Below are positions 53,190-64,000 of a stretch of DNA of 64,000 bases, in pieces. The stretch spans positions 9,175,229 through 9,239,228 of the forward strand of contig NC_037645.1 in assembly GCF_003254395.2 (NCBI RefSeq), given 5' to 3'. A program made the translations under genes and the position numbers. Source of the DNA: Apis mellifera (Eukaryota; Arthropoda; Insecta; Hymenoptera; Apidae). How positions within the stretch are numbered: the first letter of the stretch is position 1; every line of letters starts with the position of its first letter. A model generated the notes under the pieces. It worked only from the letters and a program-made list of their open reading frames with translations, made no database searches and had not been told where the DNA came from.

Positions 53190-53560
53190 GAAAGGGGTTC
53201 TCGTAAAAAAGGCTGGAACAGCTCTCCAGAGAATAGGGAATTTCGAGGATGTGTGATGCAACACCATTCAACGCAGACCCTCAATTACCATCGTTGTAAC
53301 GGTGAATCGCGGAGCAGACAGAAATTATTCACCTTTTTTTTTTCCACCCACTTTCCGCTACACCTACGTTCCCCCCCCTCCTCCTCCTCCCAACCAGTCC
53401 AACAAGAATTGTTTTGTTCCGACGAAATAATGTCCGAACAATGAAGCTAGTTGGCCTCCTGTTGGATTTTCCTTTGTTCCCCCCTCCCTCTAAAGTCTCT
53501 TCCTTTCCCCCTCCCCCTTCGTGAAAACGTGTCGTGTCACCATCTGGCGAAAAGAGCAGA
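53190..53560. other. GC-richer unique stretch right of the CT tract
   Basis: Pyrimidine-rich blocks (cccccccctcctcctcctcc near 53371) with no exon recognised. Confidence 0.2.
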
Positions 53561-54239
53561 TTTTCTTTCGTTCAATTGTTCTTAAATATTCTTAAACTCG
53601 TGTTTAAGTTATTCTGGTATATTTATTCCTTTCTTTCTTTCTTTCTTTCTTTTGTTTTTTTTAACTCGTTTATTATTACGTTATCACACACATGGAAATG
53701 AAGTTATGTACCAAGTTCAAACAAATTTTATTCTACGATAACGAGCTTGTTACGTTTTACTTCTTTCTTTTTTTTTTTTTACGTATATTTTTTCGAAACT
53801 CTCCTTTTCTTTGTGAAATTCTGTCTGTCGTAATTGGAAAACTTGTAAAAATTGTGCGAGTCCAAAGAAAATAGAGAATAATAGCTGAACATCACAGGTT
53901 GAATATCTTTTTTAATCCTATTTATACGATATAATAGGCTGAGAAAGAAAATGTAGAAATTCGATTGGATTGGGGACCAATTTGATATTTCTTGGATATC
54001 GGATGAAAATAAATTCTATGGTTCTGTTTATTGCGCTAATCATTCGACAAATCGAGCGAGACGAAATTAATAACGTTTTGGTCGAAACACGGGTCGGGAA
54101 TCGTTTGGCCGATCGTGTGCAGATTCTCTCGTCAAATCGAGCACGTTATACGAGGCATGACACTGTGGATGACAGCACGGCCCCTGTCGATATCCATTTT
54201 CGCGCGAAGAAACGAACGATTCAACGGATTCTATTCGAT

Positions 54240-55860
54240 TAGATTCCCTATATACGGGGTGCTCGTGAAAAGAAAAACGGTGGAATGGAATAACGAATAA
54301 AGTCGACGAAAATTTTCAATTAATTAATTGATTATTGAACGAAACATCGAATAGAAGTTTATAGGGAACCCTAGAATTTTAGGGAAAAACGGAGGAATGC
54401 TGGAAGAATGGAATAACGAATAAAGTCGACAAAAATTTTCAATTAATTAATCGATTATTGCACGAAACACCGAATAGAAGTTTATAGGGAACCCTAGAAT
54501 TTTATAGGGAAATAAGAAGTTATAGGGAAAAATGAAGGAATGCTGGAAGAATGGAATAACGAATAAATTTTTAATTAATTAATCAATTATTGCACGAAAC
54601 ACGAATCTCGAATTTTATAGGGAAATAAGAAATTATAGGGGAAAACGAAGAAATGCTGGAAGAATGGAATAACGAATAAACGAAAGTCGATGAAAATCTT
54701 CAATTAATTAATCAATTATTGAATAAAACATGAATCTTGAACTTTATAGGGAAATAAAAAATTATAGAAAAAAGGAAGGAATGCTGGAAGAATAGAATAA
54801 CGAATAAACGAAAATCTTCAATTAATTAATCAATTATTGCACGAAACACGAATCTCGAACTTTATAGGGAAATAAGAAGTTTATAGGAAAATAAGAAATA
54901 TATAGGGAAAAGAAGTTATAGAGAAAAACGAAGAAATGCTGGAAGACTGGAATAACAAATAAACGAAAGTCAACGAAAATCTTCAATTATTGCACGAATC
55001 TAGAACTTTATAGAGAAATAAGAAGTTATAGGGGAAAATGAAGGAATGCTGGAAGAATGGAATAACGAATAAACAAAAGTCGACGAAAATTTTCAATTAA
55101 TTAATTGATTATTGAACGAAATACCGAATAGAAGTTTATAGGGAACCCTAGAACTTTATAGGAAAATAAGAAGTTATAGAGAAATAAGAAGTTATAGGGA
55201 AAAACGAAGGAATGCTGGAAGAATGGAATAATGAATAAATCTTTAATTAATTAATTATTGCACGAAACACGAATCTAGAACTTTATAGGGAAATAAGAAG
55301 TTATAGGGGAAAATAAAGGAATGCTGGAAGAATGGAATAACGAATAAACGAAAATCGATGAAAATCTTCAATTAATTAATCGATTATTGCACGAAACACG
55401 AATCTCGAACTTTATAGGGAAATAAGAAGTTATAGGGGAAAATGAAGGAATGCTGGAAGAATGGAATAACGAAAATCTTCAATTATTGCACGAAATACCG
55501 AATCTCGAACTTTATAGGGAAATAAGAAGTTATAGGGAAAAACGAAGAAATGCTGAAAGAATGGAATAATGAATAAATGAAAGTCAACGAAAATCTTCAA
55601 TTATTGCACGAATTTCGAACTTTATAGGGAAATAAGAAGTTATAGGGGAAAACGAAGGAATGCTGGAAGAATGAATAAACGAATCAACGAAAATCTTCAA
55701 TTAATTAATCGATTATTGCACGAAATACGAATCTCGAACTTTATAGGGAAATAAGAAGTTATAAGGAAATAAGAAGTTATAGGGGAAAACTTCAATTAAC
55801 TAATCGATTATTGCACGAAACACCGAATCTCGAACTTTACAGGAAAATAAGAAGTTTCAA
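54240..55860. repeat. Minisatellite, about 100-165-bp unit, about 11 copies
   Basis: The sequence aatgctggaagaatggaata recurs near 54396, 54539, 54652, 54780, 54934, 55046, 55211, 55320, 55451, 55549 and 55657. It is joined to cttcaattaattaatcgatt, attgcacgaaacac and ctttatagggaaataagaag. Confidence 0.93.
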
Positions 55861-56809
55861 TATGTATAGTTTAGAAACAGTTTACGGAACTACTTTACGG
55901 AAAGTTATCGAGGCGAGAAGAAACCGAAAATATCGGATGGCGAAGAAACTTATCGGAATATTTGCACGCTTAGAGATGTGGGCGCGTCTAGGGGATCCTA
56001 TCGAACGTTACGAAAAAAATTTGGTAACTTTTTATCTCATCTTCGATAAGCTGGAATAATAATCCTTGCCTTCGAGTATGATTTTTCATTAATTAACAAG
56101 AGAAAAAAATTCTCGATTTTTGCCACGGATGACGATCGAATCGAAAAATTCTGACCGAGTAAAAAAAAAACGATTCGGTTTGATCCGGTTTGAAATTGTA
56201 CTTTGCCTTGTTTTTCTTTTCTTTTTTTTTTTTTTTTTTTTTTTGGAAAGTTTCCCGAAACGCTCGAAATAAAAAGAAAGGATCACAAATGAGTTTTCGA
56301 GCGAGTTAGCTCGAGGAAAAGTTAGTCAAATTTTCTGTCCACGAACCAACCTCTGCATATTTAACGCACAACAACTTCATGAAAACATTCTATAAACGAT
56401 ATTTGTTGCTTTGGCTCGTTGCCAACAAACTTTGCACCTTTTTTTTTCTCTCTCTCTCTCTCTCTTTTTTTCTCCGCTTATTATTAACTTTGTTGCTAAA
56501 TCTCTCGAGATTAATCACAACTTCTCCTCGAAAAGAACTTTGAAACTGGAATGGAATAATTTCTTTTCAACGTGACAATTCTTTAATACCCTCCTCGTTC
56601 AATTATCTAATCATTCCTTTTAATTTTAATTTTAATTTTAATCCCATTTTTAAAAAATTGTACAATCTCATCCCCATCAATCGTTCAATTTTTCATAACG
56701 AATGTTTCAACTTATCATCATCATTATTGCTTTACTCAAACAATAGATTTGAAAAAGTTGAAATTTGTAACAAGAAACTGGGTCATTTTTTTCCCTTTTT
56801 TTCAACTTC

Positions 56810-57230
56810 CTGATTCGTGACAGGTTAATGGAAAATTACGAGAACCAGGCCGACTTCTGTATCGTTGACTGTGTATGAAGTAATTTTCGTGCCTCGCGTG
56901 ATTTCCCCCTTTCACCCTGTGGTAAAACGTCGTAATATAATTTAAGCATCGAGATAAAGATCTTCCTTGAGAAACCGTCTCCTCCGCGAAAAGATAAACG
57001 ATTCGAAGCATTTCCAAAGGGGGAAAAAGAAAATATATGCATCATCGAATAATATCAAGAACGGATGAAACAGAAATCATCTCGTTTCTGCTCGCACAAT
57101 CCTTGGCGAAGCACAATAGTTGCGTTTATCGTCATTGCACGCGGTTCATTAGAATCAGCGAATTTAAACGACGAGCGCAATTAGCCTTGTTCCTCGCACA
57201 CGGAACAACAACGCGAGATTCTCCTTTGTG
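56810..57230. other. GC-richer unique intronic stretch
   Basis: Balanced composition with no recognisable coding or RNA feature. It could be conserved non-coding DNA. Confidence 0.2.
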
Positions 57231-57489
57231 AATGCATTAATTATTACCCAAGGCCTTTTGTAACGTTGTTCCTTAGTCATTTATCAGCAATTACAAGCGA
57301 CCCATGGACAACTTTGCTCGAAAAAACGAACGTGGTATCGCACATTGGTCCCAATCAACTTCTTTCCTTTCTTCTTCTTTTTCTTCCTATCTTTAAAACA
57401 AGACACACCAGTTTTGTCTCAGAACTGTGTTGTCTTAGATTCTTTCATCCTTTTGGCGATTAGGAGATTAATGGATTGAAGAAAAGTAT

Positions 57490-58370
57490 TTATTTTGGTT
57501 AACTCCATGATGTTTCTCTAAATTCAATTGTTCTTGAAACAATTGCGAATAATATAAAATGAGTTACATTTTTTTGCTTATTTCTGTAGTTCATTTTGTG
57601 CATTTAATAACAATTGAAGTGATCCCATCAGCAGAATTAAATAGAATGGAGTAAAAGTGACAAAAATTGTGAGAATCTTTCAATGTTGTTGAATTTTTTC
57701 TTGAAACAATTGAAACAATTGTGAATACATAAAATGAGTTATATTTTTTTACTTATTTTTGTAGCTCATTTTATTAATAACAATTGAAATGATTTCATCA
57801 GCAGAATTAAATAGGATGGAGTAAAAGTGACAAAAATTGTGAGAGTCTTTGAATATTGTTGGATTTTTTCTTGAAACAATTGAAACAATTGCGAATACAT
57901 AAAATGAGTTACATTTTTTTGCTTATTTTTGTAGCTCATTTTGTGCGTTTAATAATAATTGAAATGATCCCATCAGCAGAATTAAATAGAATGGAGTAAA
58001 AGTGACAAAAATTGTGAGAGTCTTTCAATATTGTTGAATTTTTTCTTGAAATAATTGCGAATAATATAAAATGAGTTACATTTTTTTGCTTATTTTTGTA
58101 GCTCATTTTATGCTTTTGTTTAATAACAATTGAAATGATCAATAGAATTAAATAGGATGGAATAAAGTGACAAAAATTGTGAGAGTCTTTCAATATTGGA
58201 TTTTTTCTTGAAACAATTGAAACAATTATGAATAATATAAAATGAGTTACATTTTTTTGCTTATTTTTGTAGCTCATTTTATTAATAACAATTGAAATGA
58301 TCCCATCAGCAGAATTAAATAGGATGGAGTAAAAGTGACAAAAATTGTGAGAGTCTTTCAATGTTGTTGG
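57490..58370. repeat. Minisatellite, about 170-bp unit, 5 copies
   Basis: The gcagaattaaatag(a/g)atgga core starts at 57631, 57801, 57975, about 58143 and 58309 (spacing 166-174 bp), with cttgaaacaattgaaacaat and ttttttgcttatttttgtag in each unit. Confidence 0.93.
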
Positions 58371-58759
58371 ACGAATAGTAATCATACAGGGGCAGACCTC
58401 ATTGAACAGTCTGTGAACAAAATGAGAGAGAGAGAGAGAAAGGGAGAGAAAGTTGGGCAAGGGATGGAGGAATTGAGATCTGAACCTGAATCTAATATCC
58501 TAATACAAAGGTAACCCTAATTTAACGGGAGCCTATCCCAAAATAACTTTGGCGAACAATTCTAACGCAGATGATCCGGTCAAGCTGACTGTTGGATAGT
58601 TAGACAGCTCGTACAAATGCTGATTCGCCAGAATCTCTTGATTAGGTGCGAGAAATCGATGGTTGAAATAACGATAGATTGCTTATAAATTTTTGTAGAT
58701 GTAAATTTTGTAAATGTTTATAATTATAATATTCTTGAAATGAATGACAGAAGAGAAGA

Positions 58760-59270
58760 TACAATTAATAAACTTAGGATTAATATTTATTTTTTGATCA
58801 TCAATGAAGTCATGAAGCATGAAGCCTAGAAATACTTTAAAAATAAAATTTTAAACAATTCTAAAAAATATTGTCATTTGCTTTTTGATAAAGTAATCAA
58901 CAGCAAAATAATCAAAAGTAAAGTAATTAAGTAGTTTTATATATATATATCTATAATGAATGGCAATTTCACAGTAAATTTCTTTCCAATTTCTTTCTTT
59001 TTTGTAATGTAATTTCAAGTAATTTTAAGAGATCAAGCTCAGATTTCACATTTTTATCTCAAAATTTCTATCAAATAATATATTAGAATAGATATTATAT
59101 TATAATAGATATTTGCTCTTTTGAATGATAATTTCAACAGTAAACTTTTTTCCAATTTTTTGCAATGTAATTTCAAGCTCGTTTCAACATCACATTTTAT
59201 CACAAAATTTCTATCAAATGACGAAGCATTACATATCTTAATAAATTATTTAACAATGATACTATAACTT
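58760..59270 (+). repeat. Direct repeat, left member of a pair flanking the two ectodomain exons
   Basis: The segment from aataaactta(g)gattaatatt through gatcatcaatgaagtcatga to tttctatcaaataatatatt is closely matched at 63170-63540 in the same orientation, about 4.4 kb away. Confidence 0.85.
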
Positions 59271-59424
59271 TGAATGCTGTTAAAACAATCCTTTTCTTTA
59301 ACTCCTTAACCCTCTTCGAATTCTTAGATCAAGACCAAACCCCAGATTCATTTAGACACTTAAATAGGTCGAGAAGTTAGAACTTGAAAGAAGAAATTTT
59401 ATTTCTTTATTTTCTTTCCTCATG

Positions 59425-59427
<3 letters not shown>

Positions 59428-59462
<35 letters not shown>
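59428..59462. repeat. (CT)n microsatellite
   Basis: About 17 CT units. Confidence 0.93.
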
Positions 59463-59465
<3 letters not shown>

Positions 59466-60044
59466 TGAATCATTTCTGAAGTTTGTCAAGTTTTTGACTT
59501 CCAGGGGGGGGAGAATTTAAGCATAGTTTAAAAAAGATTCGAAAGTGTTTAACGAGAAATTCTCGTGAAGAAACTAGAGATCGATTCGAACAGCGTCCTT
59601 TTGAAGATCCTCGAGTGAGAAACAATGATCTGTGACCTGGAAGTAATGATGTGCTTATGAGAACGCGAGTTTCATTTCGCCCAGTAAGACATTGACAAAT
59701 TATCGTTGAAGAACCTGGTCCAAAAGTATAATCCTCTAATTCCTTCCAAACTTGATAATTATACACTATATATATATATTTCTTATTTTTTTTAAACGAC
59801 AAACTTGTACAAAATTTTCAGAGTTTTCCCAGAATAAAACTTTATACACTCGCTTTATACATTTTTTTTTTTTATTACAAATTTTATGAAGAATGTTCGA
59901 TTGAATTTCTTGAAAATTCAAGAAGAGTTTGGAATTTTTTTAGCAAATAAAATTTTCAACCAAGTTGACCAATTTGACTAACGAATGATTCCAATTTATA
60001 TGATAGTTTCAATAACTAAAATTAATGAACTTTATTTTTTTTAA

Positions 60045-60415
60045 TTGTAAACAGAATATATATTTCATTTTATGCAAATAAATTTTATACTTTAAAAAAA
60101 TTATTAGCATGCTCAATAATTTTTAATTCATTTTATTTTATTTTTATTTTAGATTTTAAAGAAAAATATATTTGTTATTATAATCGTTTTATATCCAATT
60201 AATTATTTTTTATTAATTAGATTCTTAAATAAATTTAACATTCATAATTTTTAACTTTATATTTTATAATAATAAATATCAATTATATACATTTTTAATT
60301 TTAATATTTAATTATGCAATATATCCAATTTTACTAGCCTTTGTAATTAAATGAAATTTAATTTTTATAATAGTTAGAGCTAAAACTGATATAACTGAAT
60401 TTTATTTTTTTTAAT
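60045..60415 (+). pseudogene. Probable NUMT: mitochondrial nad2 fragment
   Basis: On the plus strand the sequence reads as an AT-rich mitochondrial-type protein in pieces: FYTLKKLLACSMIFNS (like the K-x-L-A-Y-S-S-I motif of NAD2), then after frameshifts NYAMYPILLAFVIKWNLIFM (like the P-P-F-x-G-F-x-x-K-W motif). The second piece needs TGA as Trp and ATA as Met. A short block at about 60002-60048 resembles the end of the second piece, so there may be a partial duplication. I assign nad2 from motif order only; another mt gene is possible. Confidence 0.55.
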
Positions 60416-60515
60416 ACTTTTCAAGAATATTAACAATATTTGAAATTACCTACACACAGATTGGAATTTTCAGGGAAAATTCGTTTCACTAGAGGGAGAG
60501 GGAAGGAAAACTCAC

Positions 60516-60659
60516 CATCATCAACTTTTCGAATTCTTCCTCGATAACTGTGCCATTGTAGTATCGACTGGTGGATTTGATGTCGGGATAATAAAAGCCA
60601 CGTTTGCAGATGCATCGATAGCTCCCGCGACGGAATCCCAGCCCTGGAATCGCGATGCA
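60516..60659 (-). CDS. CG31760-like: GPR158-like receptor, EGF-like cysteine-rich exon
   Basis: This exon has 144 nt (48 codons), is phase 0 at both ends, and uses acceptor tttacag and donor ATG|gtgagt. It encodes CIAIPGLGFRRGSYRCICKR followed by GFYYPD, an EGF-like signature with cysteines at exon residues 1, 16 and 18. An N-glycosylation sequon N-G-T sits at residues 35-37, and the acidic run IEEEFEK leads to the exon end. The pattern G-F-R-R-G-S-Y-x-C-x-C-x-x-G-F-Y is what I recognise as typical of the GPR158/CG31760 juxtamembrane ectodomain; classical mGluRs have a different nine-cysteine domain. The disulfide partners lie in the neighbouring exons. This supports a secreted or extracellular fold just before TM1. 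Confidence 0.88.
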
Positions 60660-60966
60660 CTGTAAATACGGAACGATAATTAGGTGTCGATAAAGAAAAA
60701 ACGGGTCGGATGGAATGGAAACGGCGGAATAATCGACTTTTCTTTCCTTTTTTCCCCCTTTTTTTCGAATTATCACCGATCACCACGAATCGAATCGAAT
60801 CGAAGATGGATGATTTTTCGAAATTTTTATATTTAAAATTTTATATTTAATTTATAATTTGAAATTTCATGAAAATTATTCAATCTTATATATTCCCCTC
60901 TTATGAAGAAGAAAGTATGAAAGATGAGCTTAGGGATCGTTGAGAAGATCGTTGAAACATACTAAC
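60660..60966 (-). other. Short 307-bp intron
   Basis: This is a phase 0 GT-AG intron with donor gttagt and acceptor ending tttacag. It is the only compact intron in the visible gene; the others run from 1.75 to 30 kb. Apart from AT-rich sequence I see nothing in it. Confidence 0.8.
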
Positions 60967-61090
60967 TTCTGTAGTCCGCTTCTTGCATTTGTCACTGGCC
61001 GCGAATATGTTCAATTGAGTGGAGCCTGGAGGCAGGGGGCACTGATCTATGTCCAGCCTGCGTAGATCGATGTCTATCCCACTCGTTCCC
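60967..61090 (-). CDS. CG31760-like: GPR158-like receptor, ectodomain exon (before EGF-like segment)
   Basis: This 124-nt exon lies between acceptor ttcag (61091-61093 is cag) and donor GAA|gttagt (intron starts at 60966). Its first base completes a codon begun in an upstream exon outside the window; 41 codons follow and it ends in phase 0. It begins G-T-S-G-I-D-I-D-L-R-R and carries two cysteines, at exon residues 17 (in DQCPLP) and 35 (in SDKCKK). These belong to the cysteine-rich region that in GPR158-family proteins links the Cache domain to TM1. Extracellular location is inferred from the family topology. Only 307 bp separate it from the next exon, and the joined frame reads ...KKRTTE/CIAIPG. 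No signal peptide or start codon is present, so the 5' end of the gene is missing. Confidence 0.85.
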
Positions 61091-61149
61091 CTGAAACGAA
61101 TGATCTCAAAGTGAGATAAGAATTTCGTTCGAGAGAAAAGAGTGTATTT

Positions 61150-62400
61150 TTAACGAGTTTATTTGTACATATTAATAAAAATGGAAAAATTTTTGCAATT
61201 ATTATCATTCGATATTTAATATTTTTTTCAATAATTTTTATTACTTCGAATTTAAAAAAAGAACTAGATATCGATAATATCGATTGGGAAAGCCTTCGAT
61301 CAAAACTTTTTCCGAAACTTCATCAAAAGTTTTCAAGAAAAATAAAAATCGAAAAATTTTTGCAATTATCATTATCACTCTATTTAACATTTTTCAATAA
61401 CTTTTATTGCTTCGAATTTAAAAAAAGAGGTATCAGTCGATAATATCGATTGGGAAAGTCTTCGATCAAAGTCTTTCCGAAACTTCATCAAAAGTTTTCA
61501 AGAAAAATAAAATAAAAATCGAAAAATTTTTGCAATTATCATTATCACTCGATATTTAGCATTTTTTTTAATAACTTTTATTACTTCGAATTTAAAAAAG
61601 AGGTATCGGTCGATAATATCGATTGGGAAAGCCTTCGATCAAAGCCTTTCCAAAACTTCATCAAAAGTTTTCAAGAAAAATAAAAATCGAAAAATTTTTG
61701 CAATTATCATTATCACTCTATTAAACATTTAACATTTTTTTAATAACTTTTATTGCTTCGAATTTAAAAAAAGAACGAGGTATCGATCAATAATATCGAT
61801 TGGAAAAGCCTTTCCGAAACATTATCAAAAGTTTTCAAGAAAAATAAAATAAAAATCGAAAAATTTTTGCAATTATCATTATCACTCTATTAAACATTTA
61901 ACATTTTTTTCGATAACTTTTATTGCTTCGAATTTAAAAAAAGAAAGAAATATCGGTCGATAATATCGATTGGGAAAGCTTTCGATCAAAGCCTTTCCGA
62001 AACTTCATCAAAAGTTTTCCAGAAAATAAAATAAAATAAAAATCGGAAAATTTTTGCAATTATCATTATCACTCGATATTTAACATTTTTTTCAATAATT
62101 TTTATTGCTTCGAATTTAAATAAAAAGAGATATCGGTCGATAATATCGATTGGGAAAGCCTTTCCGAAACTTTATCAAAAATTTTCAAGAAAAATAAAAT
62201 CGAATAAAAATAAAAATCGGAAAATTTTTGCAATTATCATTATCACTCTATTTAACATTTTTTTCAATAACTTTTATTGCTTCGAATTTAAAAAAAGAAG
62301 TATCGGTCGATAATATCGATTGGGAAAGCCTTCGATCAAATCCCTTCCGAAACTTCGTCAAAAGTTTTCAAGAATTTCGAATCGATATCAATCGTCTTTG
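61150..62400. repeat. Minisatellite, 166-180-bp unit, 7 copies
   Basis: The sequence gataatatcgattgggaaag recurs at about 61273, 61439, 61612, 61788, 61959, 62139 and 62319. Each unit also has tttttgcaattatcattatc, ttttattgcttcgaatttaa and catcaaaagttttcaagaaa. It abuts the first visible exon at its 5' side. Confidence 0.95.
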
Positions 62401-62849
62401 ACGCGAAGGTGGCGAGTTATAAAAAAAAAAGAAAACAAACAAACAAAACGCTATTATTCGTCAACAGTTTTGTCCGAGGATGGAATTTTTTTCGATCGAA
62501 TGGAGCAGAATGTTCCGATAACAAAGTTTCGGCGCGGAAACGGGACAAAGGGAAATAATTAGGCGAAAGAAAGACGCGAGGGGGGAGGACGCGAGAGGTT
62601 ATTGCCGTCGAAATTGTCGACATGGCAGACATAATGGGCGACGGTGTGAAAAGGAGGATCCATATCGATCGTTCCGTCAATTTGTTACGCGATGGATCGA
62701 AGTATACTTTGAAGCAAAGCGAAGGGGGAAAAAGCGACGGAGTCTCTAACTTTGGCCGAAATAATTTGAACGAGAAACCTTGAATGGAGAAAATTCGTAT
62801 TCGATCGTATTACGGAAAAGATTATAGGTACAGGAAAAATTAATCTAAT

Positions 62850-63110
62850 CTATGAATAAAAATTGAAAATTCATTGTGGAATTATCATTCGTTTCAAAAA
62901 TATTTAATTATAGACAAATGTGTATATATATCACTTAATCTAATTTATGCATAAAAATTGAAAATTCACTGTGGAATTATCATTCGTTTCAAAAATATTT
63001 AATTATAGACAAATATGTATAATAAATATGTAAAATAATAATTGTGGAATTATCATTCGTTTCAAAAATATTAATTACAGACAAATATATATATAATTTA
63101 AATAAGATAC
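62850..63110. repeat. Tandem repeat, about 85-105 bp, 3 copies
   Basis: The sequence tgtggaattatcattcgttt caaaaatattaattatagacaaat occurs three times, near 62875, 62970 and 63043. Confidence 0.8.
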
Positions 63111-63169
63111 AATCATTGAATAATCATTATATATCAAATATCATTGAATAAGATACAATAGAAAAGATA

Positions 63170-63339
63170 TAATCAATAAACTTAGAATTAATATTTATTT
63201 TTTGATCATCAATGAAGTCATGAAGCATGAAGCCTAAAACTCCTAAATACTTTAAAAATAAAATTTTAAATAATTCTAAAAGATATTGTCATTTTCTTTT
63301 TTGATAAAACAATAGGTAATCAAATATATCAATATATAT

Positions 63340-63375
<36 letters not shown>

Positions 63376-63565
63376 TATCAATCAATATATATATGTCTGT
63401 AATGAATGGTAATTTCACAGTAAATTTTTTCCAACTTTTGTAATGTAATTTCAACTAATTTTTAAGGAATCAAGCTGATTTTATTTCAAAATTTCTATCA
63501 AATAATATAATATCATATATTAGAATAGGTATTATTATATCATTTGCTCTTTTGATAAAACAATA

Positions 63566-63609
<44 letters not shown>

Positions 63610-64000
63610 GTCTAATGAATGGTAATTTTACAATAAATTTTGTTATCAATTTTTGTAATGTAATTTCAAGTAATTTTAAGGAATCAAGTTTCAATCACAT
63701 TTTATTTCAAAATTTCTATCAAATAATATATCATATATTAGAATAGATATTATATCATTTGTTCTTTTGATAAAACAATAAGCAATATTTACAGTAAATT
63801 TCTTTCCAACTTTTATAATGTAATTTCAAATAATTTTTAAGGAATCAAGCTGATTTTATCTCAAAATTTCTATCAAATAATATAATATTATATATTAGAA
63901 TAGATATTATATCATTTCTTCTTTTGATAAAACAATGAGCAATATATTATAATGAATGGTAATTTCACAGTAAACTTCTTTCCAATTTTTGTAATGTAAT
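63170..64000 (+). repeat. Direct repeat, right member, with internal tandem copies
   Basis: Matches 58760-59270. Inside it a block of about 170-230 bp (cagtaaatt, tttgtaatgtaatttcaa, aaggaatcaagct, atttctatcaaataatata, cttttgataaaacaat) is repeated at least three times and runs off the window end. (TA)n tracts lie at about 63342-63371 and 63570-63604. Confidence 0.85.

Larger units (their letters stand above)
61091..64000 (-). other. Intron 5' of the first visible exon (continues beyond window)
   Basis: The acceptor cag lies at 61091-61093 and the preceding exon is outside. The interval holds a 175-bp array, a smaller repeat cluster, and the right member of the direct repeat pair. Confidence 0.7.

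Noticed and set aside
54240..55860. Possible CRISPR-like array
   Set aside because: Units are 100-165 bp, vary throughout and have no repeat/spacer split; this is a eukaryotic minisatellite in an intron.

Overview
The window looks like nuclear DNA of an insect, most likely a honey bee (Apis) or close relative. It is very AT-rich, with short CpG-rich islands, long (CT)n/(GA)n tracts, mariner-type transposon fossils and two stretches that read as bee-like mitochondrial protein genes under the invertebrate mitochondrial code. The species assignment is inference; no database was searched.

One protein-coding gene can be supported. It lies on the minus strand, and almost the whole window is its introns. 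Six coding exons (863 nt, about 287 codons) join in frame: 61090-60967, 60659-60516, 43218-43018, 12887-12819, 11067-10958 and 5170-4956. They encode the end of a cysteine-rich EGF-like ectodomain, then TM1 to TM4 and the TM3/ECL2 cysteine pair of a class C-like GPCR. The best match is the GPR158/GPR179 family, probably the insect orthologue of Drosophila CG31760. The N-terminus (signal peptide, Cache domain) lies beyond the right end, and TM5-TM7 with the C-tail lie beyond the left end. The introns between these exons are 307 bp, 17.3 kb, 30.1 kb, 1.75 kb and 5.8 kb.

The introns are built largely from local duplications. At least a dozen AT-rich tandem arrays have units of about 64, 129, 170, 175, 207 and 225 bp (positions 2790-3165, 8400-9185, 19465-20390, 37030-37700, 38050-39640, 40700-42080, 45600-47560, 51610-52830, 54240-55860, 57490-58370 and 61150-62400), alongside many microsatellites. 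Mobile or inserted DNA includes a pair of about 1.05-kb dispersed repeats carrying decayed mariner transposase N-terminal sequence (23080-24108 and 30471-31534), an approximately 200-bp element with terminal inverted repeats and flanking TA (49271-49471), a cytochrome b NUMT (about 48205-48712) and a probable nad2 NUMT (about 60045-60415). A 105-bp inverted repeat of about 93% identity frames 1701-3579.

Several CpG-richer islands lie inside the introns, notably 14480-15340, 27110-27560, 31700-32160, 43970-44210 and 49840-50340. They hold no recognisable exon and may be regulatory. I found no tRNA, rRNA, CRISPR array or second protein-coding gene that I could support. The most noteworthy points are the probable GC-AG donor of the 30-kb intron, the two NUMTs, the duplicated mariner fossil with a shared small ORF, and the density of intronic minisatellites.
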